A stretch of DNA of 64,000 nt, taken from Alistipes sp. Marseille-P5061. Its GTDB lineage: Bacteria > Bacteroidota > Bacteroidia > Bacteroidales > Rikenellaceae. The notes under the pieces were generated by a model. That model was not told where the DNA came from. It saw only the letters and a list, made by a program, of their open reading frames with translations, and ran no database searches. Below, piece by piece: positions 49,076-56,391 of this stretch; position 1 is the first letter of the stretch; every line of letters begins with the position of its first letter. Location of the stretch: NCBI RefSeq assembly GCF_900290115.1, contig NZ_LT985748.1:563120-627119 (forward strand), in the 5' to 3' direction. A program made the position numbers and the translations under genes.

Positions 49076-50098
49076 ATGCTCCATTTCGATTGCGACTACA
49101 TGGAGGGGGCCCATCCCGAGGTGATGCGCCGTCTGGTCGAGACCAACCTGGAACAGAGCCCGGGATACGGGCTCGACCCCCACACGGCCCACGCCCGCGA
49201 ACTCATCCGCCGGGCATGCGGCGCTCCCGATGCCGAGGTCTACCTGCTGGTGGGCGGCACGCAGACCAACGCCACGGTCATCGACGGCCTGCTGCGCCGT
49301 CACGAAGGGGTGCTGGCCGCTACGACGGGTCACATCAACGTCCACGAGGCGGGTGCCATCGAGGCGGCGGGCCACAAGGTGCTCACGCTGCCCGAACACG
49401 AGGGCAAGGTGCGGGTCGAGGAGGTGGAGCACTACATCGACGACTTCTACCGCGACGAGACCTGCGAGCACATGGTGGCCCCCGGGATGCTCTACATCTC
49501 GCACCCCACGGAACTCGGCACGCTCTACACCCTCACGGAGCTGGAGGCGCTGCACGAGGTCTGCCGCCGGCACGCGATTCCGCTCTACATGGACGGCGCC
49601 CGACTCTCCTACGCCCTGGCTGCGGAGGAGAACACGCTCTCGCTGCACGACATCGCCCGGCTGTGCGACGTCTTCTACATCGGCGGCACGAAGACCGGCC
49701 TGCTCTTCGGCGAGGCGGTCGTAGCCCACCCGGGACTGCTGCCCCACTTCTTCACCCTCGTCAAGCAGCACGGCGCCCTGCTGGCCAAGGGGCGGCTGCT
49801 GGGCCTCCAGTTCGAGACGCTCTTCACCGACGGACTCTATCTGCGTATCGCGCGGCAGGCCATCACGACGGCCCGACGCCTCAGGGAGGCGCTGCTCCGG
49901 AAGGGGTATCGCCCCTACATCGACTCGCCGACCAACCAGCTCTTCTTCGTGCTGCCCAACAGCGAAATCGACCGTCTGAGCCAATACGCGACCTTCGAGC
50001 TGTGGGGTGCCCGCGGCAAGGAGGAGTCCGTCGTCCGCTTCGTCACCAGCTGGGCCACCGGGGAGCAGCAGGTCGACGAACTGATTGCCCGACTCTAA
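49076..50098 (+). CDS. ltaE: Low-specificity L-threonine aldolase
   Basis: The enzyme cleaves threonine or allo-threonine to glycine and acetaldehyde with PLP. The 340-aa protein has the family features: VGGTQTNATVI, TGHINVHEAGAIE, the LYMDGARLSYAL aspartate/arginine block and the PLP lysine Lys206 in GGTKTGLLFGEAV. The C-terminal part (TNQLFFVLPN, FVTSWAT) also fits this Bacteroidetes group. It follows the PAS gene by 27 bp. Related beta-eliminating lyases of the same fold cannot be fully excluded. Confidence 0.9.
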   Translation: MLHFDCDYMEGAHPEVMRRLVETNLEQSPGYGLDPHTAHARELIRRACGAPDAEVYLLVGGTQTNATVIDGLLRRHEGVLAATTGHINVHEAGAIEAAGHKVLTLPEHEGKVRVEEVEHYIDDFYRDETCEHMVAPGMLYISHPTELGTLYTLTELEALHEVCRRHAIPLYMDGARLSYALAAEENTLSLHDIARLCDVFYIGGTKTGLLFGEAVVAHPGLLPHFFTLVKQHGALLAKGRLLGLQFETLFTDGLYLRIARQAITTARRLREALLRKGYRPYIDSPTNQLFFVLPNSEIDRLSQYATFELWGARGKEESVVRFVTSWATGEQQVDELIARL

Positions 50099-50189
50099 CG
50101 GCTGCAGCCTCCGCCCCGCCTCCCATTGCGGAGTATTGCTCCGCGAAAGAGGCATTTTCCATCCGACAAGCATTTTTTGTCGCGTATAC

Positions 50190-50220
50190 TTGCTAAAATG
50201 TAAAATATACTTTACATTTG
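50190..50220 (+). promoter_or_regulatory. Promoter with palindromic operator for the membrane/XRE pair
   Basis: A perfect inverted repeat, AAATGTAAA (50196-50204) and TTTACATTT (50211-50219) with 6 bp between, overlaps the -7 box TACATTTG (50213-50220); TTG at 50190-50192 is 20 bp upstream as -33. A protein bound here would block RNA polymerase. The XRE regulator encoded downstream is the obvious candidate. Confidence 0.75.
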
Positions 50221-50284
50221 CAGCAGCAGACGGGAGCAGTGCGCACCTCCGCCGGTCTGCCGACACCGACAAAAAAGGACAACC

Positions 50285-50731
50285 ATGGACAAAACACTGC
50301 TGCTGCCCCATTGGTTCAAGAGAATCGGATGGGTGCTTTTCATCCCGACGGCCCTCTTCGGGCTGCTGATGGCAATCGACGGATTCAACGGCGTCCCTTC
50401 GTACCTGCTGCCCGAAGCGGTTGCGCGGGGAGAGTTGCTCGACCATCTGTGCAACAACATCGTACTGTTCGGCATTCTGCTCGGAGTGCTCTTCATCACA
50501 TGTTCGCGCGAGCGCATCGAGGACGAGTGCATCGCCCGCATCCGCCTCAACGCGCTGCTGGGGGCGCTCTACGCAACCTTCGGCCTCACGCTGATAACCG
50601 CCCTCGTGCTCTACGACTTCGAATTTCTCTACTTCATGATTTTCAACCTCTGCCTGCTGCCCGTACTCTTTCTCATCATCGAGCAGCTGCTGCTGTGGAG
50701 GTTCAGACAGGAGGGCCGACATGAAGAATAG
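50285..50731 (+). CDS. Four-helix membrane protein paired with an XRE regulator
   Basis: The 148-aa protein has hydrophobic helices at about 14-31, 57-72, 87-108 and 113-136 and no recognised domain motif. It overlaps the following XRE-type gene by 11 bp. Pairs of a small membrane protein and a short YozG-like regulator are known in many bacteria; their function is largely unknown. It is led by the palindromic operator at 50196-50219. Confidence 0.8.
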   Translation: MDKTLLLPHWFKRIGWVLFIPTALFGLLMAIDGFNGVPSYLLPEAVARGELLDHLCNNIVLFGILLGVLFITCSRERIEDECIARIRLNALLGALYATFGLTLITALVLYDFEFLYFMIFNLCLLPVLFLIIEQLLLWRFRQEGRHEE

Positions 50732-50921
50732 CATCCGTGTGGCACGCGCCGAGGTGCGCATGACCCAACAACAGCTGGCCGATGCAGTGGGCGTAAGCCG
50801 CCAGACGGTGAATGCCATCGAGAGCGGGAAGTTCATCCCCTCGACGCTGCTGGCCCTCAAGCTCGCCCGCCAGTTCCGAAAGCGGGTCGAGGAGCTCTTC
50901 ACACTCGACGAGGAGGATTAG
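50721..50921 (+). CDS. Short XRE-type (YozG-like) transcription regulator
   Basis: The 66-aa protein is a bare helix-turn-helix of the Cro/CI type: VRMTQQQLADAVGVSRQTVNAIESGKFIPS with a following FxKRVEELF helix matches YozG-like regulators. It overlaps the membrane protein gene by 11 bp and most likely represses the pair through the operator at 50196-50219; this is inference from gene position and the palindrome. Confidence 0.9.
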   Translation: MKNSIRVARAEVRMTQQQLADAVGVSRQTVNAIESGKFIPSTLLALKLARQFRKRVEELFTLDEED

Positions 50922-50946
50922 CCCGTCCCCTCGCTCGTATATATTG

Positions 50947-50990
50947 AGAGGTCCCCGCTGCTGCGCAAAGATGCAGCAGCGGGGACCTCT
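50947..50990. terminator. Bidirectional terminator between the XRE gene and the GH97 gene
   Basis: Eighteen-base arms (50947-50964 and 50973-50990) pair perfectly around GCAAAGAT. It separates converging genes. Confidence 0.85.
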
Positions 50991-51078
50991 TCATTCAGCC
51001 ACCCGGAAGGTATCGCAACTGGACATCGCAGCCGGGTCATCGCAGCCGGCCGATACGACGCAAAGGCAAATCTCCCGA

Positions 51079-53082
51079 CTACATCGGGATAAGGGTTACG
51101 GCCTGACCGCCGCCCGGCGCCATGCGCACCTCGAGCGAATCGGCTGCCGTCACCTCACGCTCCGAGATAGTGTACGACGTGGGGTTGCTCTGCCAGTCGG
51201 CATCGGCACCGTCGGCGTAGATGGTGGCGCGGTAGCGGCGACCCGCCTCGAGGAAATCGAGCGGAAGGGTCAGCGTCCGCGCCTGCTCGTTGGTCGCAGC
51301 ACCGAGGAAGTAGCGGTCGCCCGCACGGCGCACCACCGCCACGAACTCGCCCGGTTCGCCGGCCAGAGCACGCGACCAGTCGCAGTCGGCGTCAAAATCG
51401 CGGAAGAACTGGAAGGCGGGGTGCCCCTCGTAGTGCTCAATCATGTCGGAGGCCATCTGCACGGGCGAATAGAGAATCACCCAGTTGGCAATCTGCTTGG
51501 CGAGGGTCGTATTGACGCGGCTCGTCCCCTGGTCCAGGTCGTTCCACTTGCGGCGGCGGGGCGAGTTGCGCGTATTTTCGAAGAGGATGTCGAACGTGCC
51601 GGGCGTGTAGTCCATCGGGCCACCCAGCAGGCGCGTGAAGGGAAGCATCACCGTATGCGAAGGGGGATTGCCGTCGCTCCAGGCGTTCCACTCCATGCCG
51701 CGGGCCCCCTCGCGCGACATCATGTTGGGCCACGTACGGCGGATGCCGCAATCCTTGATGGGCTCGTGGGCGTTGACCGTCATGCGGTAGCGCGCCGCCG
51801 TCTCAACCACCTGCTGGTAGTGGCGCACGCCGTACTGGCTGTGGTGGAAGTAGCCGTCGGGGAAACCGCCGGCGTAGCCCGTCTTGAGGTTGTGCACCCC
51901 GTGGTCCGTATACCAGGCCATCGCCTGTTCGAGCTGCCGCTCGTAGTTGGGGATGTTGCCGCCCGTCTCGTGGTGGCCGATGATTTCGATGCCCCGCTCG
52001 GCGGCATAGCGCGCCACCTCATCCATGTCGAAGTCGGCATAGGGCCGCGTGAAGTCGAACGACTGGCGGCCGCCCCAGCTCTCCCAGCCTTCGTTCCACC
52101 CCTCGAACAGCACCCCCTGGATGTTGTTCGCCGCGGCGAAGTCGATGTAGCGCTTGGCATTCTCGGTCGTGGCGCCGTGGCGTTCGTCCATCGTCCAGCT
52201 CTCGACCCCGAGGTGCATGCCCCACCAGACGCCGACGTACTTCATCGGACGAATCCAGCTCGTGTCCTCGATTTTGCAGGGTTCGTTCAGGTTGAGAATC
52301 AGCCCCGAATTAATCAGCCCCACCGCCTCGTCGGCCAGCTGCACCGTACGCCACGCCGTCGTGAAGCTGCCCGCCGTGCGGGCCTTCGTGCCGTCGGGAA
52401 GAGGCGCCAGCTCCGACTTGAAGCAGAGCGGCGAGGTGCGCAGCAGCGTCATCTCGGGGAAGTCGTAGAGCGCCGCCTCGTGGATGCTGCCGTAGTGCCG
52501 CCCCACGTGGAAGGTGGCCGGAGTGTTGGCATCGGTCAGTTCGCTGAGCGGCAGATGGCGGTAGAGCAGTTCGTAGGTCTCGAAGTTGGCCGGGATGGTC
52601 CACGAGTCGCCGTCGGCGGCAAAGCGGAACTCGGTCCGCTCGTCGGTGATGGTGAGCGAATCGGCGTCGGGGACTTCGTATTCGTAGCGGAAGCCGACGC
52701 CGTCGTCGAAGAGGCGGAAGCGCATCGTAAGCCGCGTGCCGGCGTCGTTCGACAGGTGGACGGCCATCTCGTTGCAGTGGTTGCGCATCTGCTTGTTCTC
52801 GCCCCAGGGCTGGCTCCACTGCTCGTCGATAGTGCGGCGCTCGACGCCGCGGATGCGGAAGCCCGAATCGAGCACCGCCTCGCGGCTCTCGAAGCCGAGG
52901 GCCGAGGGAAGCAACAGCTCCTCACCGTCGGCAAGCAGCGTGTAGCTCATGCCCCCGCGGGCATCGAGCGCAAAGCGAAGTTCATAGCGCCCGTCGGGCG
53001 AGCTGAGCGAGGTATCCGAAGAGCAGGCGGCAAGGAGCAGTGCCGCCGCCAGCGGAAGCAAAAGGGAAATGACTCTTTTCAT
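51079..53082 (-). CDS. GH97 glycoside hydrolase (inverting, SusB-like) lipoprotein
   Basis: The start at 53082 gives 667 aa with a lipoprotein signal (LAAALLLAAC, Cys20). The catalytic set of inverting GH97 enzymes (SusB Glu439, Glu508, Glu532) appears as Glu372 (HHETGGN), Glu440 (NAHEPIKD) and Glu464 (MEWNAW) with spacings of 68 and 24, against 69 and 24 in SusB. The residue-set match favours alpha-glucosidase over the retaining alpha-galactosidase subgroup. It carries an N-terminal beta domain, a TIM barrel (about 285-560) and a C-terminal beta domain. No susC/D genes are nearby. Confidence 0.93.
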   Translation of the reverse strand: MKRVISLLLPLAAALLLAACSSDTSLSSPDGRYELRFALDARGGMSYTLLADGEELLLPSALGFESREAVLDSGFRIRGVERRTIDEQWSQPWGENKQMRNHCNEMAVHLSNDAGTRLTMRFRLFDDGVGFRYEYEVPDADSLTITDERTEFRFAADGDSWTIPANFETYELLYRHLPLSELTDANTPATFHVGRHYGSIHEAALYDFPEMTLLRTSPLCFKSELAPLPDGTKARTAGSFTTAWRTVQLADEAVGLINSGLILNLNEPCKIEDTSWIRPMKYVGVWWGMHLGVESWTMDERHGATTENAKRYIDFAAANNIQGVLFEGWNEGWESWGGRQSFDFTRPYADFDMDEVARYAAERGIEIIGHHETGGNIPNYERQLEQAMAWYTDHGVHNLKTGYAGGFPDGYFHHSQYGVRHYQQVVETAARYRMTVNAHEPIKDCGIRRTWPNMMSREGARGMEWNAWSDGNPPSHTVMLPFTRLLGGPMDYTPGTFDILFENTRNSPRRRKWNDLDQGTSRVNTTLAKQIANWVILYSPVQMASDMIEHYEGHPAFQFFRDFDADCDWSRALAGEPGEFVAVVRRAGDRYFLGAATNEQARTLTLPLDFLEAGRRYRATIYADGADADWQSNPTSYTISEREVTAADSLEVRMAPGGGQAVTLIPM

Positions 53083-53186
53083 GGTGTTGCGGTTACGGTT
53101 TTCGGGGTTTGGCGGAGCCGACTCAAGGAGCGGCCGGAAGCGTGCTGAAAAGGTCGATGGGTCGGCCCCGTCCGGGCTCTCCGCAA

Positions 53187-53227
53187 TGCAGGCGGCCTTC
53201 GGATGCACAATCCGAAGGTCGCCTGCA
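53187..53227 (-). terminator. Hairpin after kdsD
   Basis: The 18-base arms at 53187-53204 and 53210-53227 pair with one wobble around GCACA. It lies after the kdsD stop and before the GH97 start on the minus strand. No T-tract follows. Confidence 0.6.
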
Positions 53228-53253
53228 AGGCGTTGCGGCGCGTTCGGCCGCCG

Positions 53254-54219
53254 TCAGAGCTTGATGTCGTAAATCTGGATGACACCCACCAGCTTGCCGG
53301 CCTCGTCGTTGACCAGCAGCGAGGTAATCTTGTTGCGCGTCATCATCTTCTCGGCCTCGATGAGCTTCGCATCGGCGCAGATGCTCTTGGGGTTGGGCGT
53401 GGCGATGTCCGCCGCGCGGATGTTGAAGAAGTCGGCCCGGCGGCGCTCCATCGTGCGGCGTACGTCGCCGTCGGTCACGATGCCCTCAACGCGGTCGCCC
53501 TCGCAGATGATGATGAGTCCCAAACCGCCCTTGCTGATGGTGTGAATCATCTCGGTGGCCGAGCAGTCGGGCCCCACGATGGGCAGGTCGTGCGAACGCA
53601 TCACGTTGCCGACGGTCATCAGCAGGCGACGGCCAAGGCTTCCGCCCGGATGCAGCCGCGCGAAGTCGATGCTCGTGAAGCCGCGCAGCTTCATCAGCGA
53701 GACGGCCAGCGCGTCGCCCATGGCTATCTGGGCCGTGGTCGAGGTGGTGGGGGCCAGGTGGAGGATGCAGGCCTCCTCCTCGACCCGCACATCGAGGTGA
53801 ATGTCCGAATTCTTGGCCAGCGTCGATTCGGCGTTGCCCGTCATCGAGATGAGCGTATTGCCGTTGGTGTGGATGAAGGGGACAATCTTGAGGATTTCGT
53901 CCGTCTCGCCCGAATAGGAGAGCGCCAGAATGATGTCCTCCTTCGAAATCATGCCCAAATCGCCGTGGAAGGCCTCTCCGGGGTGGAGGAAGAAGCTCGG
54001 CGTACCGGTCGAGGCGAGCGTGGCGGCGATTTTGCGCCCCACGAGGCCCGATTTGCCCATACCCGTCACGATGCATTTGCCCCGGCTGGCGAGAATCGCC
54101 TCCACGGCCTGCACGAAGCTGTCGCCCAGCGACTGTTCGAGGTGGCCGAGTGCCAGCATTTCGGTATGCAGGGCCCGGCGGGCCACCTCCAGAATCTGGG
54201 ACTTGTTGTTGTCCGTCAT
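53254..54219 (-). CDS. kdsD: Arabinose-5-phosphate isomerase (KdsD/KpsF type)
   Basis: The enzyme isomerises ribulose 5-phosphate to arabinose 5-phosphate, the first step to KDO. The start at 54219 gives 321 aa with an SIS sugar-isomerase domain (about 30-170; GKCIVTGMGKSGLVGRKIAATLASTG in parts, HPGEAFHGDLGM, SYSGETDEI) and two CBS domains (about 205-321; ...GIVTDGDVRR, GVIQIYDI). It follows kdsA by 2 bp on the minus strand, so the two act in one operon. Confidence 0.96.
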   Translation of the reverse strand: MTDNNKSQILEVARRALHTEMLALGHLEQSLGDSFVQAVEAILASRGKCIVTGMGKSGLVGRKIAATLASTGTPSFFLHPGEAFHGDLGMISKEDIILALSYSGETDEILKIVPFIHTNGNTLISMTGNAESTLAKNSDIHLDVRVEEEACILHLAPTTSTTAQIAMGDALAVSLMKLRGFTSIDFARLHPGGSLGRRLLMTVGNVMRSHDLPIVGPDCSATEMIHTISKGGLGLIIICEGDRVEGIVTDGDVRRTMERRRADFFNIRAADIATPNPKSICADAKLIEAEKMMTRNKITSLLVNDEAGKLVGVIQIYDIKL

Positions 54220-54221
54220 GT

Positions 54222-54974
54222 TTACAGCAAAGATTTGATTACGTTCTCCAGTTCGCCGAGCGGCAGCATGTTGGGGCCGTCGCTCTTGGCCCGGTCGGGG
54301 TCTGGATGCACCTCGAAGAAGTAGCCGTTGGCACCGAAGGCCTTGGCCGCCAGCGCCATGGCGGGGACGAACTCGCGGTTTCCGCCCGTCTTGCCGCCCG
54401 CCGCTCCGGGACGCTGTACCGAGTGCGTGCAGTCCATAACCACCGTGCGGGCAATGTGCAGCATGTCGGCGATATTGCGGAAGTCGACCACCAGGTTGTT
54501 GTAGCCGTAGATGTTGCCCCGCTCCGTGAGCCAGATTTCGCGGGCGCCCGACTCGAAAGCCTTCTCGTAGGGGTAGCGCATGTCGGCACCCGAGAGGAAC
54601 TGCGCCTTCTTGATGTTGACAATCCGGCCCGTGCGCGCGGCGGCGACCAGCAGGTCGGTCTGGCGGCAGAGGAAGGCCGGAATCTGAATCACGTCGACCA
54701 CCTCGCCCACGGGAGCCGCCTGCCACGCCTCGTGGATGTCGGTCAGCAGGCGCAGGCCCCACTTCGCACGCACGTCGGCGAGCATCTGCAGCCCCTTCTC
54801 CAGGCCGGGGCCGCGAAACGACGAAAGGGAGGTGCGGTTGGCCTTGTCAAATGAGGCCTTGAAGATGATGTCGGTCCCCAGCGCCCGGTTGATGGCAACG
54901 AGGCGTTCGGCTACCGCGTCGAGCAGTTCGGCCGATTCAATCACGCAGGGACCAGCGATGAATTTGGTTTCCAT
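54222..54974 (-). CDS. kdsA: KDO-8-phosphate synthase
   Basis: KdsA condenses arabinose 5-phosphate with phosphoenolpyruvate to KDO-8-phosphate. The start at 54974 gives 250 aa starting METKFIAGPCVIESAEL. Motifs: FKASFDKANRTS, GLRLLTDIHEAWQA, IPAFLCRQTDLL, DCTHSVQRPG. A consensus -7 box ends only 5 bases before the ATG, predicting an almost leaderless mRNA. It leads kdsD directly. Confidence 0.97.
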   Translation of the reverse strand: METKFIAGPCVIESAELLDAVAERLVAINRALGTDIIFKASFDKANRTSLSSFRGPGLEKGLQMLADVRAKWGLRLLTDIHEAWQAAPVGEVVDVIQIPAFLCRQTDLLVAAARTGRIVNIKKAQFLSGADMRYPYEKAFESGAREIWLTERGNIYGYNNLVVDFRNIADMLHIARTVVMDCTHSVQRPGAAGGKTGGNREFVPAMALAAKAFGANGYFFEVHPDPDRAKSDGPNMLPLGELENVIKSLL

Positions 54975-54979
54975 AGGAA

Positions 54980-54987
54980 CAAATATA
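54980..54987 (-). promoter_or_regulatory. -7 box (TATATTTG) for kdsA-kdsD
   Basis: Consensus box on the minus strand; its final G (54980) is 5 bases before the kdsA ATG, so transcription would begin only 2-3 bases upstream of the AUG. Confidence 0.65.
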
Positions 54988-55122
54988 ACGCAAAAAGCCG
55001 AATCCGGCAAATTTATTCACCCCGCTCCGCATGTAATTTTACCCGCAGCGTGCTGCCGCGCCGCATCCGACCCGCCTGCGAAGCAGGAGGCACCGCAGCA
55101 GTCGAGGCGCGCCGGGCGGAGG

Positions 55123-55210
55123 CACGGCGGGAGCACGGCGGGAGCACGGCGGGGGCACGGCGGGAGCACGGCGGAGGCACGGCGAAGGCACGGCGAAGGC
55201 ACGGCGAAGA
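55123..55210. repeat. 11-bp tandem repeat (CACGGCGGGAG), eight units
   Basis: Eight units in exact register (55123, 55134, 55145, 55156, 55167, 55178, 55189 and 55200) vary only in the last four bases: GGAG, GGGG, GAGG, AAGG or AAGA. This lies in the 514-bp gap between kdsA and kdsB. Period 11 is not a multiple of 3, so the frames it opens are not considered genes. Confidence 0.92.
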
Positions 55211-55282
55211 GTGCAGCAAAAGGACCGTTCCGACGGCCCTGCCGATAAGGCCACAAGACGGCATCCGCCCAGCCCAGCCCAG

Positions 55283-55310
55283 TTCGGTCCGGTTCGGTTC
55301 GGTTCGGTCC
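55283..55310. repeat. 5-bp repeat (TTCGG/TCCGG)
   Basis: A run of TTCGG and TCCGG units in the kdsA-kdsB gap, preceded by AGCCCAGCCCAG and followed by a degenerate stretch up to about 55340. Confidence 0.8.
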
Positions 55311-55341
55311 AATTCCGTACAATCCCGTCCGGTCCGGGCAC

Positions 55342-55382
55342 AAAAAAAGGCGTCTCCACTCCCTTATGGAGAAGAGACGCCT
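55342..55382 (-). terminator. Terminator of kdsB
   Basis: AGGCGTCT (55348-55356 region) pairs with AGACGCCT (55374-55382 region), with inner CTCCA/TGGAG pairing. A7 at 55342-55348 gives a T-tract on the minus strand. Confidence 0.75.
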
Positions 55383-55488
55383 CCAATTTGCTACAAATCG
55401 GGACCATGCCGCGGAACAAATCCCGTCCGGAAACCCCATTCCGAAATTGACACTCCGGAATCAAGCCGCCGGGGAACGACAGCGACCG

Positions 55489-56259
55489 CTACCTCCGGTC
55501 AATCCGGGCCAGGAACTCCTCGGCGCGCGCCAAATCTTCGGGCGTGTCGATGCCGATGGTCTCCACGTCGCTGATGCCCACACCGATTTTATATCCGTTT
55601 TCGAGCCAGCGCAGCTGCTCGAGCGATTCGGCCAGTTCGAGCACCGACTGCGGCAGCGCCGTCACGGCGCGCAACACCTCGGCCCGGAAGGCGTAGAGCC
55701 CGATGTGCTTGTAGAAGGTGTGCTTCGAGAGCCACTCCTCGCGCGGAACGCCCCGCAGGTAGGGAATCACCGAACGCGAAAAGTAGAGGGCGTTCGACTC
55801 GCGGTCGAGCACCACCTTGGGCGAATTGGGATTCTCGAGCGCCGCAAGGCCGTCCGCCTCGGTGAAGGGCTTCACCAGCGTGGCGATGTCGGTACCCGGG
55901 CGGTCGAAGCAGCGCTTGACGGCCTCAAGCTGCGAGCGCTGGATGAAGGGCTCGTCGCCCTGCACGTTGACCACCACGTCGTAGGAGGCTCCTTCGCGCG
56001 CGCAGATACGGTCAAAGGCCTCGCGGCAGCGGTCCGTGCCGCTCCGGTGGTTCGGCGAGGTCATCTCGACCCGCCCGCCGAACGCACGCACGGCTTCGAA
56101 AATCCGCTCGTCGTCGGTTGCCACCACGGCGTCGTCCATCGCATCGGTCACCTGTTCGTAGACCCGCCGGATGACGGGCTTGCCCCCCAGCACCGCCAGC
56201 GGCTTGCCGGGAAAGCGCGTCGACGCATAGCGCGCCGGAATGATTGCAAGAAACTTCAT
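55489..56259 (-). CDS. kdsB: CMP-KDO synthetase
   Basis: KdsB activates KDO with CTP for transfer to lipid A. The 256-aa protein has the nucleotidyltransferase start [25 protein letters not shown] (in parts), [28 protein letters not shown] and the C-terminal [16 protein letters not shown]. It reads toward kdsA but is separated from it by 514 bp of repeats and a terminator, so it is transcribed apart. Confidence 0.97.
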   Translation of the reverse strand: MKFLAIIPARYASTRFPGKPLAVLGGKPVIRRVYEQVTDAMDDAVVATDDERIFEAVRAFGGRVEMTSPNHRSGTDRCREAFDRICAREGASYDVVVNVQGDEPFIQRSQLEAVKRCFDRPGTDIATLVKPFTEADGLAALENPNSPKVVLDRESNALYFSRSVIPYLRGVPREEWLSKHTFYKHIGLYAFRAEVLRAVTALPQSVLELAESLEQLRWLENGYKIGVGISDVETIGIDTPEDLARAEEFLARIDRR

Positions 56260-56391
56260 CGTTCTCTATTGGGTTAACTCATCGGAACCTGTCGGCGAGA
56301 AGGAGCGTCGCGTCGGCGCCTCTCCTCCGGCCGGTCCCGCAACATGTGCTCATGCTCCCGGATTGCACTCAGCCTTCCGGAACCGCGGCGG

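Noticed and set aside
55013..55574. Several frames of 99-174 codons in the kdsA-kdsB gap
   Set aside because: They consist of translated 11-bp and 5-bp repeats (Arg/Pro/Ala-rich) on both strands and lack conserved features.
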